64,000 bases of DNA from contig NZ_JPMD01000001.1 of NCBI RefSeq assembly GCF_000732635.1, positions 186,001 through 250,000 on the forward strand, given 5' to 3'. Positions 45,334-53,697 of this stretch are shown here, in pieces (the first letter of the stretch is position 1; each line of letters starts with the position of its first letter). A program made the translations under genes and the position numbers. This DNA is from Clostridium sulfidigenes (GTDB lineage Bacteria > Bacillota > Clostridia > Clostridiales > Clostridiaceae). The notes below the pieces were generated by a model. The model saw only the letters and a list, made by a program, of their open reading frames with translations. It did not search any database and was not told where the DNA came from.

Positions 45334-46074
45334 ATGAGTAAAAAACGAGATTACGATAAAGAAATTAAAGATAATTTTGGAAGAAATTATGCATATGATT
45401 TTGACATAGATGTTATTCATAAATTTATGATGAAGTCATTTGAATCTTTTTTTGTAGAAGGAAGTTGCCTAGAGTTGGGTTGTTATAAAGGTGATTTTAC
45501 AAAAAGATTATTAGAAAAGTTTGAAAAAGTTACATGTATAGAAGCATCAAGTGATGCAGTAAAAGAAGCATATTCTAAAGTTGGGGAACGGGTACATATA
45601 ATAAATTCCAGATTTGAAGAAGTAGAATTAGAACAAAAATTTGATAATATAATATTAACTCATGTTTTAGAACATATAGATAATCCTGTGAATTTACTAA
45701 AAAAGGTAAATGATGATTGGCTTTCAGAAAAAGGGAAGTTATTTTTAGTTTGTCCTAATGCGAATGCACCGTCTAGGCAAATTGCTGTTCAAATGGGATT
45801 AGTGCCATATAATTCAGCGGTTACTGAAGCTGAAAGACTTCATGGTCATAATATTACTTATACATTTGACACGTTGGAAAAAGATGCAAGAGAAGCAGGG
45901 TTAGAAATTAAGTATAGAAATGGAATATTTTTTAAAGCTCTATCTAATTTTCAGTGGGATGAATTGTTAAAGACAGATATAATATCCCCTGAATATTTAG
46001 AAGGTTGTTATGAATTAGGACAAAAATATCCTGATTTATGTTCAAGTATTTTTCTATTGTGTCAAAAAAAATAA
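45334..46074 (+). CDS. SAM-dependent methyltransferase (paralogue)
   Basis: A 246-residue class I methyltransferase with motif I CLELGCYKGDFTKRLL near residue 47-62, VTCIEASSDAV and NIILTHVLEHIDNPVNLL near 110. It shares overall layout with the methyltransferase at 42.0 kb. The start ATG 45334 follows GGAGATGG; an in-frame TTG at 45319 is poorer. The gene is the last before an inserted transposase, so any continuation of this operon into the DegT gene at 47.2 kb would have been interrupted by the insertion. Confidence 0.8.
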   Translation: MSKKRDYDKEIKDNFGRNYAYDFDIDVIHKFMMKSFESFFVEGSCLELGCYKGDFTKRLLEKFEKVTCIEASSDAVKEAYSKVGERVHIINSRFEEVELEQKFDNIILTHVLEHIDNPVNLLKKVNDDWLSEKGKLFLVCPNANAPSRQIAVQMGLVPYNSAVTEAERLHGHNITYTFDTLEKDAREAGLEIKYRNGIFFKALSNFQWDELLKTDIISPEYLEGCYELGQKYPDLCSSIFLLCQKK

Positions 46075-46130
46075 GATTCTGGTAAACTAATATGAAAAAT
46101 TAGCTTAATATTTTATAGAATTACTTGTTC

Positions 46131-47168
46131 TTTGAAAATTATATAAGTTTGTTTAATTTATTGTGTGGCAAACAAGCCTACGGTAAATAGGATTTTTGTA
46201 AGCTAATCAAAGATATTAAAAAGTGATAGGCAGCTACAAACCAAGATTTCTTGTCTAAATCATCAATATTCATGCCGGCTACTTCAGCTGGAGTGAAACC
46301 ATTTAGAATACCGTGAGGTCTAATAAAATTATAGTGAAAGATAAATAACGATATTAAGTTATTGGCTTTTTCAAAAGAATTAAACCCTATCTTAGCTTTA
46401 TACCAAGCTTTAAAGGTTTTATTGAATGATTCTATTAGATTATTAGTTATTTCGCTAGATATTGGTTTTACAGCAATGTGGTTTGAGCTATTTAATACCT
46501 TGGCTGCTTGGTTATATGAAGGTAATCTATCGGTTATAAAATTAGTAGGTGTTACATACTCTTTTGCTTGATTTATTAGTGTAAAAACTGGTTCCTTGCT
46601 ACGTGATTTAGTTAAATGGAATGCCAAGATAAACCTAGTCTCATAGTCTATTGTAAGCCATAAATAGTAACGTTCACCATTAATGAATACAACTGTTTCG
46701 TTGGCATGCCAATCATTTGATTTTAGATCTAAAAGATCTTTAAACTTGTCAGCTTTGCTTTTGAAAAGCGGTGCAAACTTATTGGCCCAATTGGCTATTG
46801 TTACGTGAGAAACTTTAATACCTTGCATAACCCAGAGAAATTGAGATATCGCTCTGGTAGATGCGTTGTTGAGAAAGTATAAAGTTAAAGCTGTAAGTAT
46901 TATATTTAACGAGAATATCATGTCTTTCATGAAAAGTGAGACAGCAATTAACTCGCTAGAGGCTGGATAAATACTAGTATTGTGATATTGAACAATAACA
47001 TGATTACACTTCTTACATTTATATTTTTGATTAGCATTCTTGTCCAATCCAACCTTATATAATTCATCGGGATGATATTGAGGACATTTTATATTTGTTT
47101 TGTTCATTGTTCTTCTCGCCTTTTCTTGGGGGATAACTTAGTATTAGGCAAACTTATTATATTTCCAA
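46131..47168 (-). mobile_element. IS6-type insertion sequence
   Basis: The transposase gene is flanked by imperfect inverted repeats: 46131-46151 (ends in ATAAGTTTG) and 47149-47168 (its reverse complement starts TTGGAAAT and also contains ATAAGTTTG followed by TAAT on both sides). The element is about 1.04 kb. I could not identify an exact target duplication, so the precise ends are uncertain. It separates two parts of the glycan island. Confidence 0.65.
46178..47107 (-). CDS. IS6 family transposase, probably inactive
   Basis: The 309-residue protein has a zinc-ribbon N-terminus and a DDE integrase core. Asp193 in FITDRLPSY and Glu226 in NNLIESFNK are 33 apart, as in the family. The position of the first catalytic Asp is Asn136 (WHANET where relatives have WHxDET), and the zinc ribbon reads C8-P-Q-Y11 where a CxxC pair is expected, although CKKC at 31-34 is kept. 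Both changes fit single G-to-A transitions. It is otherwise full length and reads against the island. Confidence 0.8.
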   Translation of the reverse strand: MNKTNIKCPQYHPDELYKVGLDKNANQKYKCKKCNHVIVQYHNTSIYPASSELIAVSLFMKDMIFSLNIILTALTLYFLNNASTRAISQFLWVMQGIKVSHVTIANWANKFAPLFKSKADKFKDLLDLKSNDWHANETVVFINGERYYLWLTIDYETRFILAFHLTKSRSKEPVFTLINQAKEYVTPTNFITDRLPSYNQAAKVLNSSNHIAVKPISSEITNNLIESFNKTFKAWYKAKIGFNSFEKANNLISLFIFHYNFIRPHGILNGFTPAEVAGMNIDDLDKKSWFVAAYHFLISLISLQKSYLP

Positions 47169-47232
47169 GGGGTGAGAAGTACAATGTTCATATAACTTAA
47201 CAGAACGAATAACAATATAGGGAGGCGCGGTT

Positions 47233-48330
47233 ATGAAAAAGATAATTCAAGTTACACAGTCATCTATGCCAAAGTTTGATGAGTATATAAACGAAATTAA
47301 AGATTTATGGGAAAGTAAATGGCTTACTAATATGGGGGTTAAGCATAAAGTTTTGAAATCCCAATTATTGGATTATTTAAAAGTACCAAATATAACCCTA
47401 TTTACAAATGGCCATCTTGCACTAGAATGTGCTATAGCAGCATTAAATCTCAAAGGGGAAGTTATTACTACTCCATTTACATTTGCATCTACAACTCATG
47501 CAATAGTAAGAAATGGATTAAAACCAGTGTTTTGTGATATTAATCCAGATGATTACACTATAGATGTAGATAAGATAGAAAGTTTAATAACAGAAAAAAC
47601 TACTGCTATTGTTCCTGTGCATGTTTATGGAAATATATGCAATGTTAAAGAAATTGAAAAAATAGCAAAAAAATATAATATAAAGGTGGTTTATGATGCA
47701 GCACATGCTTTTGGAATAACAGTAGATGGCATAAGTGCTGCAAATTTTGGGGATGCTTCAACGTTTAGTTTCCATGCTACAAAGGTATTTAATACTATTG
47801 AAGGTGGAGCGGTAACTTATAAAGATGAAAATTTAGTTAAAGTGCTTTATGATATAAAGAATTTTGGTATTACAGGACCAGAAAGCGTTGAGTATGTTGG
47901 TGGAAATGCTAAAATGAATGAATTTCAAGCAGCTATGGGTATTTGTAATCTTCGTCATGTAGATAAGGAAATAGAAAAGAGAAAAAAAGTAGTAGAAAGA
48001 TATGTTAAAAGACTAAGCAATATCAAGGGAATTAAACTACCTAAACCTCAAGAAGGAGTAAAGAGTAATTATGCATATTTCCCAGTAGTATTTGATGGAT
48101 ACAAATTAAATCGTGATATGATATTTGAAGAATTAAAAAAGAAAAACATATTTGCACGAAAATATTTCTATCCACTTACTAGTAATTTTCAATGCTATAA
48201 GGGAAGAATTTATATTAAAAAAACACCTATTGCTGAGTATATAGCAGATAGGGTTATATGTCTTCCACTTTATGTAGATTTAGATTTAGAAGATGTAGAT
48301 AGAATTTGTGACATTATTTTGCAGCACTAG
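47233..48330 (+). CDS. DegT/DnrJ/EryC1/StrS family sugar aminotransferase
   Basis: This PLP enzyme transfers an amino group to a nucleotide-linked keto-sugar. The 365-residue protein has TNGHLALECAIAAL near residue 58, ITTPFTFASTTHAIV, PVHVYGNICNVKEIE and YDAAHAFGI. The PLP lysine is Lys184 in FHATKVFNTIEGG, and the usual GGNAKMNEFQAAMG follows. The probable products (a viosamine-, perosamine- or bacillosamine-like sugar) cannot be told from sequence. GGGAGGCG lies before the ATG. It could supply the amine that the GNAT enzyme acylates. Confidence 0.9.
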   Translation: MKKIIQVTQSSMPKFDEYINEIKDLWESKWLTNMGVKHKVLKSQLLDYLKVPNITLFTNGHLALECAIAALNLKGEVITTPFTFASTTHAIVRNGLKPVFCDINPDDYTIDVDKIESLITEKTTAIVPVHVYGNICNVKEIEKIAKKYNIKVVYDAAHAFGITVDGISAANFGDASTFSFHATKVFNTIEGGAVTYKDENLVKVLYDIKNFGITGPESVEYVGGNAKMNEFQAAMGICNLRHVDKEIEKRKKVVERYVKRLSNIKGIKLPKPQEGVKSNYAYFPVVFDGYKLNRDMIFEELKKKNIFARKYFYPLTSNFQCYKGRIYIKKTPIAEYIADRVICLPLYVDLDLEDVDRICDIILQH

Positions 48331-48336
48331 TGCGAC

Positions 48337-49197
48337 ATGTATATGAAAAATAATGGTAATACTAGGGGGTTAGCCATTTTGCATTATAAGCTAAACACAT
48401 TATATTTTAGTGCTACAGATACAACTAAGAAAGTAATATCTGGTATAGCAGAAGGACTTTCAGAAGCTATGAACCTAAAGGAAAGCATAAATAGCATTGA
48501 TTTTACCTTACCAAAGATAAGGGAGAAATCTGTATCTTTTTCAAAGGATGATATTGTTATTGTGGGAGTTCCAGTTTATGCAGGGCGAGTACCTAATGTG
48601 CTTTTAAAGTATTTAAATTCTATTAAAGGTAATGGTGCTTTGGCTGTTGCAGTGGGGGTTTATGGAAATAGAAATTATGATGATGCTTTAATAGAGTTAA
48701 GGGATATATTAGAACTAGATGGCTTTAGGGTTATTGCAGGGGCTGGATTTATAGGACAACATTCTTTTTCTAAAACCTTGGCTAAGAATAGACCTGATAA
48801 AAAGGATATGGACATAGCTAGGGATTTTGCTGATAAAATATATAGTAAAATTGATACTGGAGAAAGTGGACAGGTTCTATTAATCAAAGGACAAAAGCCT
48901 TATAGAAATTATTATATGCCCAGGGATGAAAAGGGAGAGCCTATTGATATAAGAAAGGTGAAGCCCAAAACTAAGGATAGTTGTATTGATTGTAAACTTT
49001 GTGCTAGTGTTTGTCCCATGGGCTCTGTTAATCTTGAAGATGTGACTAAAGTTAATGGAATTTGTATTAAATGCTGTGCATGCATTAAAAAATGTCCTGT
49101 AGAAGCAAAGTATTTTGATGATATTGGATATTTAAAGCACAAAGAAGAATTAGAAATTAAATTCATACATAGAAAAGAACCAGAATTATTTTTGTAA
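48337..49197 (+). CDS. EFR1-type flavodoxin/ferredoxin protein
   Basis: The first two thirds form a flavodoxin-like domain (LYFSATDTTKKVISGIAEGL, IVGVPVYAGRVPNVLL). The last third has two 4Fe-4S motifs, CIDCKLCASVCPMGSV and CIKCCACIKKCPVEA. Proteins of this type move electrons in anaerobes, but the partner is unknown. The start is unclear: ATG 48337 and 48343 lack a good ribosome site, whereas TTG 48379 has AGGGGG upstream. The gene follows the DegT gene by six bases. It may belong to the glycan island by chance or be a housekeeping gene beside it. Confidence 0.82.
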   Translation: MYMKNNGNTRGLAILHYKLNTLYFSATDTTKKVISGIAEGLSEAMNLKESINSIDFTLPKIREKSVSFSKDDIVIVGVPVYAGRVPNVLLKYLNSIKGNGALAVAVGVYGNRNYDDALIELRDILELDGFRVIAGAGFIGQHSFSKTLAKNRPDKKDMDIARDFADKIYSKIDTGESGQVLLIKGQKPYRNYYMPRDEKGEPIDIRKVKPKTKDSCIDCKLCASVCPMGSVNLEDVTKVNGICIKCCACIKKCPVEAKYFDDIGYLKHKEELEIKFIHRKEPELFL

Positions 49198-49262
49198 AGG
49201 CACAGTGGTCATCTGGGAGATTCAAACCTAGCTATATCAAGGGTTTACTATAGGAAGAACAT

Positions 49263-49302
49263 AAAAAGCATTAATGGCTAATAATAGCTGTTAATGCTTT
49301 TT
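49263..49302 (+). terminator. Terminator hairpin, first copy of a repeated module
   Basis: AAAAAGCATTAATGGCTA pairs with TAGCTGTTAATGCTTTTT across ATAA. Almost the same hairpin lies at 51230-51267, and the bases that follow each copy are alike and contain a sigma-28 promoter. The arm ends in a T run, so it probably ends the EFR1 transcript. Confidence 0.8.
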
Positions 49303-49329
49303 AAATGTCATAAAGTTTATAAAAAACCA

Positions 49330-49356
49330 TAAAGTTATTATAATAAATATCGATAA
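49330..49356 (+). promoter_or_regulatory. Candidate sigma-28 promoter for the chemoreceptor gene
   Basis: TAAA at 49330, a 15-base spacer and ATCGATAA at 49349 match TAAA-N15-GCCGATAA at six of eight -10 bases. It lies 57 bases before the chemoreceptor ATG. The same TAAAGTTATTA start occurs in the promoter at 51276. Confidence 0.65.
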
Positions 49357-49412
49357 TATTATTAATTTTAATTATATATTGCTAAAATTTTGTGACAGAG
49401 GGGATTAAACTT

Positions 49413-51158
49413 ATGAAAAGCTTAAAATGGAAAATAACTACTATTATTCTTACTATTATTATAATAATTTCAATGTCTATGATGTTTATGGGTCTTTTTA
49501 AGTCATTTAAGGTTACTAAAAATATTATTAACAAACAATCTGAAGATGCAATAGGTTCAGGTTATAATATGCTTGAAATTTATCTTAAGGAACAGTTTGG
49601 TACATTAAGTCTTAATGATGATGGGAAACTTATAGACTCTAATGGTAAGCCAATTGATGGTGACTATGAGTATATTGACGAATTAACAGAAGGTATGGAT
49701 ATTGTCGCTACTGTCTTTGCTAAGTCTGGTGAGGATTATGTGAGAGTTTTGACCACGATTAGAGATGATAAAGGGGAACGGGTTATTGGAACAAAATTGG
49801 ATGCTGGTGGTAAAGCCTATGAAGAAATCTCAAAGGGTAATGAATACTTTGGAGAAGCTGATATTTTAGGTGAAAAGTATATGACAAAGTATGTACCTAT
49901 TTTTGGTGATAACAGTGAAGTCATTGGTATTTATTATGTTGGAAAATCTGTAGAATCAATTTTGGATATATATAATAAAGGGGTATTATCTAACATAAAA
50001 TCAGTAGTTATAATAATTGTTATTGGATTGATTATATCTATTGCAATAAGCTATGGCTTAGGAGCATCAATTACAAAACCTATAGTTGCTTTAACTAATA
50101 CTATAAAAAAACAGTCAAATTTAGATTTTAAATTTAATGAAAAAGATGAAACATTAAATTATTTGAAAAGGAAAAATGAAATAGGTATAATGGCAAATTC
50201 TCTTAAGATTATGGAGGACAATGTAAGAGACTTTGTTATAAAAACTTCAGAAGGTGCTGAAAAGGTAGTGGCAACTTCCCAGGAACTAACAGCAACAGCG
50301 GAGCAATCAGCCATAGCTTCTGAAGAGATATCAAGAACTATAGAAAATATAGCTAGTGGAGCAAGTAGCCAAGCTCAAGATACCGGGGAAGCAGCTTTAA
50401 GTGTAGAAGAAATGGGTAATTTACTAGAAGAGAATAAAGAATATACAGAGGAATTAAACAACGCTGCAAAGGATATAGAAAAGGAAAAAGAAGAAGGCTT
50501 TATTATATTAAAAGATTTGGTATTAAAAACGGGAGAAAGTAATAATGCTTCTAACCAGGTGTATGAAATTATAATAAGTAATAACGAAAGTGCAGAAAAG
50601 ATTGAAAAGGCAAGTACAATGATTCAATCTATATCAGAACAAACAAATCTACTTGCTTTGAATGCAGCTATTGAAGCAGCAAGGGCAGGTGAGCATGGAA
50701 GAGGTTTTGCGGTAGTAGCAGAAGAAATAAGGAAACTTGCTGAAGAATCTAATAATTTTACAGGAGAAATCAAAACTGTAATAGAAGAGTTAAAGTTAAA
50801 ATCTGAAAATGCAGTAAATAGAATGAAAGAAGTAAAAGGAATAATTGATTCCCAATCTGAAAGTGTAGAAAAAACTGAAGAAAAATTTCATAGAATATCG
50901 AATTCTATAGAAATAACTAATAATGTTATAGATAAGCTTAATGAATCATCAGAAAAAATGAATGAAAATAAAGAAAAACTAGTAGAACTAATGCAAAATT
51001 TATCGGCAATAGCAGAAGAAAATGCAGCAGGAACTGAGGAAGCTTCAGCAGCTATAGAAGAACAATCAGCAAGTATCGAAGAAATAGCCAATGGTAGTGA
51101 AGGATTGGTAAATATTATAGATGAACTACAAGGTATTATCAATAAATTTACAGTATAA
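49413..51158 (+). CDS. Methyl-accepting chemotaxis protein
   Basis: A 581-residue membrane receptor. Transmembrane helix 1 is about residues 8-30, an extracellular Cache-type ligand domain spans about 35-190, helix 2 is about 197-219, a HAMP domain follows ([20 protein letters not shown]) and the signalling domain fills the rest, with the conserved tip [30 protein letters not shown] split as [13 protein letters not shown] and [13 protein letters not shown] near 410-435. I start at ATG 49413 after AGAGGGG; a GTG seven codons earlier is not supported. The ligand is unknown. It appears to be a late gene under sigma-28. Confidence 0.93.
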   Translation: MKSLKWKITTIILTIIIIISMSMMFMGLFKSFKVTKNIINKQSEDAIGSGYNMLEIYLKEQFGTLSLNDDGKLIDSNGKPIDGDYEYIDELTEGMDIVATVFAKSGEDYVRVLTTIRDDKGERVIGTKLDAGGKAYEEISKGNEYFGEADILGEKYMTKYVPIFGDNSEVIGIYYVGKSVESILDIYNKGVLSNIKSVVIIIVIGLIISIAISYGLGASITKPIVALTNTIKKQSNLDFKFNEKDETLNYLKRKNEIGIMANSLKIMEDNVRDFVIKTSEGAEKVVATSQELTATAEQSAIASEEISRTIENIASGASSQAQDTGEAALSVEEMGNLLEENKEYTEELNNAAKDIEKEKEEGFIILKDLVLKTGESNNASNQVYEIIISNNESAEKIEKASTMIQSISEQTNLLALNAAIEAARAGEHGRGFAVVAEEIRKLAEESNNFTGEIKTVIEELKLKSENAVNRMKEVKGIIDSQSESVEKTEEKFHRISNSIEITNNVIDKLNESSEKMNENKEKLVELMQNLSAIAEENAAGTEEASAAIEEQSASIEEIANGSEGLVNIIDELQGIINKFTV

Positions 51159-51160
51159 AT

Positions 51161-51192
51161 ATTCCACGGGGTCAGACTCCGTGGAAATTTTT
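51161..51192 (+). terminator. Terminator of the chemoreceptor gene with GGGGTCAGAC core
   Basis: TTCCACGG and CCGTGGAA pair around GGTCAGACT, followed by ATTTTTC. The loop contains the GGGGTCAGAC motif also seen in the long hairpin at 51353. It begins three bases after the stop codon. Confidence 0.8.
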
Positions 51193-51229
51193 CAATTAGA
51201 TTTGGTGACAGACACTTGTGAAAGAATGG

Positions 51230-51267
51230 AAAAGCATTAATGGCTAAAAATAGCCGTTAATGCTTTT
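51230..51267 (+). repeat. Second copy of the repeated hairpin module
   Basis: AAAAGCATTAATGGCTA pairs with TAGCCGTTAATGCTTTT. It matches the hairpin at 49263 at nearly every position, and the next 35 bases again lead to a sigma-28 promoter. No gene ends just upstream, since the chemoreceptor already has its own terminator, so this copy looks like part of a duplicated promoter module. Confidence 0.75.
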
Positions 51268-51275
51268 GCTAATTA

Positions 51276-51303
51276 TAAAGTTATTAATAAAAAGTGACGA
51301 TAA
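51276..51303 (+). promoter_or_regulatory. Candidate sigma-28 promoter for the flagellin-like gene
   Basis: TAAA at 51276, 16 bases and GACGATAA (51296-51303) match the sigma-28 consensus at seven of eight -10 positions, the best match in the window. It lies 124 bases before the flagellin-like gene, with a long hairpin between. Confidence 0.7.
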
Positions 51304-51352
51304 GTAAAATGAATTTAGTTGTCAACATAGTTTAAATAAATGGAACTTTAGT

Positions 51353-51403
51353 CCACGGGGTCAGACCCCAAGGAAAAAATTTCCTTGGGGTCTGACCCCG
51401 TGG
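51353..51403 (+). terminator. 24-bp perfect hairpin upstream of the flagellin-like gene
   Basis: Positions 51353-51376 and 51380-51403 are perfect complements with a three-base loop. The arms contain GGGGTCAGACCCC, itself a palindrome. TAATTTTT follows at once, as in a terminator, and the ribosome site of the next gene starts about ten bases later. It lies between that gene and its sigma-28 promoter. Confidence 0.75.
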
Positions 51404-51426
51404 TAATTTTTGTAAGGAGTGAGATG

Positions 51427-52272
51427 ATGAGATTAAGTAGAAATATGTCCGCTATGAGGATATTTAATAGTTATTCTAAAAATTTAGCGGCTCAGTCTAA
51501 GGCTTATGGTAGTATTAGCTCAGGAACTAAAATACAAACCTATAGAGATGATCCTAATGCTAAGGCTAAGAGTGATAAGCTGAAGTTAGAGATTAGAGGT
51601 CTTCAAATGGCCAATAGAAATATTCAAGATAGTGTAAGTCTTATTCAAACCATGGATGGTGGTATGCAAAGTATAAGTGAATCGTTGCAAAGGGCTAGAG
51701 AACTAATGGTTCAAGCTGGAGGAGCAACTACGCCAGAAGATAGAGCAGTTATTCAAAAGGAAATAGATCAGAATCTAGAGCATATAACTTATACTGCTAA
51801 TAATACGGAGATGAATGGTGTAAAGCTGTTAGCTGATAAAAATAATCCAGGTGATACTGTGGACCTACTTATTGGAGCAACAAGTGAGGATGTAATTAAA
51901 ATGCCAACATACAATTTCACATCTTCAGGATTAGGACTTGTAAGTGCTGACGGTAGTAATAAAATAAGTGTAGAGAGTATAGATGATGGATTAAATCGCT
52001 TAGACGTTGCTATTGATAAGCTGAGTTCTGGAAGAGGAAAGTATGGAGCTCTAAGTAATAGAATGGAGTCCACTGGAGATTATACCAGTGAAATAACAGG
52101 TAAGGTAGAAGGGGCAGAAGCAGAAATTACTGGAACTGATATTGCACTAGAAATGGTTGAATATGCTAAAAACTCAATTTTAGTGGAGTCAGGTATGGCT
52201 ATGATGGCTCAAAGCAATGAATTTCCACAGGATATTTTACAAATATTGAGCAATGTATATCCTAATAGGTAG
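51427..52272 (+). CDS. Flagellin-like protein (second flagellin)
   Basis: The 281-residue protein has flagellin D0/D1 ends: MRLSRNMSAMRIFNSYSKN and SISSGTKIQTYRDDPNAKAK at the start, and GTDIALEMVEYAKNSILVESG and AQSNEFPQDILQIL at the end. It departs from the main flagellin at many conserved places (no NHN near the start, a different C-terminus), so it may be a minor filament, a cap-proximal subunit or a FlgL-like relative. ATG 51424 and 51427 are both possible after AAGGAG. Expression must pass a strong hairpin. Downstream lies the leader of the flgB operon. Confidence 0.85.
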   Translation: MRLSRNMSAMRIFNSYSKNLAAQSKAYGSISSGTKIQTYRDDPNAKAKSDKLKLEIRGLQMANRNIQDSVSLIQTMDGGMQSISESLQRARELMVQAGGATTPEDRAVIQKEIDQNLEHITYTANNTEMNGVKLLADKNNPGDTVDLLIGATSEDVIKMPTYNFTSSGLGLVSADGSNKISVESIDDGLNRLDVAIDKLSSGRGKYGALSNRMESTGDYTSEITGKVEGAEAEITGTDIALEMVEYAKNSILVESGMAMMAQSNEFPQDILQILSNVYPNR

Positions 52273-52339
52273 AGAAAAGTAATTTCATGTAGCAAATAAG
52301 TAATTTTAAGTAAAAATTAAGTAATTTCATACTAAAAGG

Positions 52340-52368
52340 TTGAATGGAAGAAAAATATAGTATATAAT
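52340..52368 (+). promoter_or_regulatory. Sigma-A promoter of the flgB operon leader
   Basis: TTGAAT and TATAAT are spaced by 17 bases, close to the ideal sigma-A promoter. The start of transcription would fall near 52375, a few bases before the riboswitch, giving a leader of about 490 bases before flgB. Confidence 0.75.
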
Positions 52369-52387
52369 GCAAATATGTGAAAAAATT

Positions 52388-52465
52388 AAATAGGCAAAAC
52401 TGACGAAAGTTAGTGACGCAAAGCTACAGGGGCTAAGCCTAAGGTATGCCAGCCAGTTGCCAAAG
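52388..52465 (+). promoter_or_regulatory. c-di-GMP-I (GEMM) riboswitch
   Basis: The order of elements is that of the GEMM-I aptamer: the P1 stem GGCAA (52393) with TTGCC (52457), a GAAA tetraloop in CTGAC-GAAA-GTTAG, the conserved GTGACGCAAAGCTACAGGGG core and a second stem ending in GCCAGCCAG. It senses cyclic di-GMP. It is the leader of the early flagellar operon, as known for flgB in Clostridioides difficile. Confidence 0.92.
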
Positions 52466-52544
52466 AGTAAGTATACTTTTTGTTTTATGCATTGTATAGG
52501 TATTATAGAAGTAAAGAATATTTTTGTTTTAACCTTTGTGCAAT

Positions 52545-52577
52545 AAAAAAGCTACTCTTTTTTTGAGTAGCCTTTTT
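52545..52577 (+). terminator. Riboswitch-linked transcription terminator
   Basis: GCTACTC (52551-52557) pairs with GAGTAGC (52565-52571) and the flanking A and T runs extend the stem; a T run ends it. AAAGAGTA just after the aptamer (52462-52469) is perfectly complementary to TACTCTTT (52553-52560) in the terminator's left arm and loop, so it is a candidate antiterminator. From here to flgB (52578-52863) I see only AT-rich leader with no further gene. Confidence 0.75.
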
Positions 52578-52863
52578 ATTTTATAAAATATAAGGAGTTG
52601 TAAACAGTTGCTAAGTCTTATGTTTAACAATAGAGTGAATAATATAAAGTTACATAAAATTACATGTAAGCATTATTATTCAATAATTACCATACTATAT
52701 TTTACTAATAATTAAGATTATGAATTTATTTCTATTTAAAGTAGGGTTAAAGCATAAAAAATAAATAAAAATTCGTATAACTAACAAAAAAAAGAAGGGA
52801 TTTAAGTATTTATGTCTAATTTATAAACATCAAGTATGTTTTAGTGGAAAATGGAGGTATAAA

Positions 52864-53244
52864 ATGTCACAAAATGAAGTATATGGGTTGTTGAAAAAAT
52901 CTATGAATGTAACTGTTGAAGCTAATAAGGTTATTGCTAATAATATTGCAAATGTAAATATAAAAAACTATAAGAGATATTATGTTCCTTTTGAACAGGT
53001 TATGGAAGAGTCAACAGCTAGTGGTAATTTAAAAACTACAAGTGAAAGACATATAGGCATTGGAAGCAAAGATGTACAAGTTAAAAGAGATGACAGTGCA
53101 TCGATGCGAGAAGATGGAAACAACGTGGATATTGAAACAGAAATGACAAGTCAAGCTGCTAATACTATGATGTATGAATCTTTAGTTAGATTTGCCAGTG
53201 GAAAGCTAAATAGTACAAGTAGAGTTATAAAAGGAGGGAACTAA
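52864..53244 (+). CDS. flgB: FlgB proximal rod protein
   Basis: FlgB is the first rod subunit above the MS ring. The 126-residue protein has the rod-family N-terminus ([23 protein letters not shown]) and the C-terminal [23 protein letters not shown] precedes the ATG. As the first gene of the operon it lies downstream of the c-di-GMP riboswitch, so rod and motor synthesis would respond to that signal. Confidence 0.94.
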   Translation: MSQNEVYGLLKKSMNVTVEANKVIANNIANVNIKNYKRYYVPFEQVMEESTASGNLKTTSERHIGIGSKDVQVKRDDSASMREDGNNVDIETEMTSQAANTMMYESLVRFASGKLNSTSRVIKGGN

Positions 53245-53246
53245 AA

Positions 53247-53678
53247 GTGGAGGCATTTAGAGGAATGAGAATTTCAGCTAGTGGTCTTACTGCAGAAAGA
53301 TTAAGAATGGATACTATCTCTTCTAATATTGTTAATGCAGGAACTACTAGAGGAAAAGATGGGAAACCTTATGTGAGAAAAATTGCTATGTTTCAAGAGA
53401 ACTTAAAGGAAGCCTACAATAAAAGCAATGGAAAAGTAGAGGACAAGTTAAATGGGGTTAAAGCAGTTGGCATTGTAGATGATGAATCAGAACTTATTAA
53501 AGTATATAATCCAAGTCATCCGGATGCGGATGAAGAAGGATTTGTAACTATGCCAAATGTAAATATCTCCAATGAAATGGTGGAATTAATAGCATCAAGT
53601 AGAGCTTATGAAGCCAATGTCAATGCAATGAATGCACAAAAAAGTATGTTTTTAAAAACTTTAGAAATAGGTAAATAA
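53247..53678 (+). CDS. flgC: FlgC proximal rod protein
   Basis: This 143-residue rod subunit starts with [22 protein letters not shown] and the motif [12 protein letters not shown], and ends with [24 protein letters not shown], all typical of FlgC. The start is GTG after AAAGGAGGG. It follows flgB by two bases, the normal order. Confidence 0.95.
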   Translation: MEAFRGMRISASGLTAERLRMDTISSNIVNAGTTRGKDGKPYVRKIAMFQENLKEAYNKSNGKVEDKLNGVKAVGIVDDESELIKVYNPSHPDADEEGFVTMPNVNISNEMVELIASSRAYEANVNAMNAQKSMFLKTLEIGK

Positions 53679-53697
53679 AAGATGGGAGTAGTACTTT

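Noticed and set aside
52578..52863. Invertible flagellar switch in the flgB leader, as in Clostridioides difficile
   Set aside because: I looked for paired inverted repeats around 20 bp flanking a 100-200-bp segment and found none; only short palindromes such as TTACATGTAA are present.
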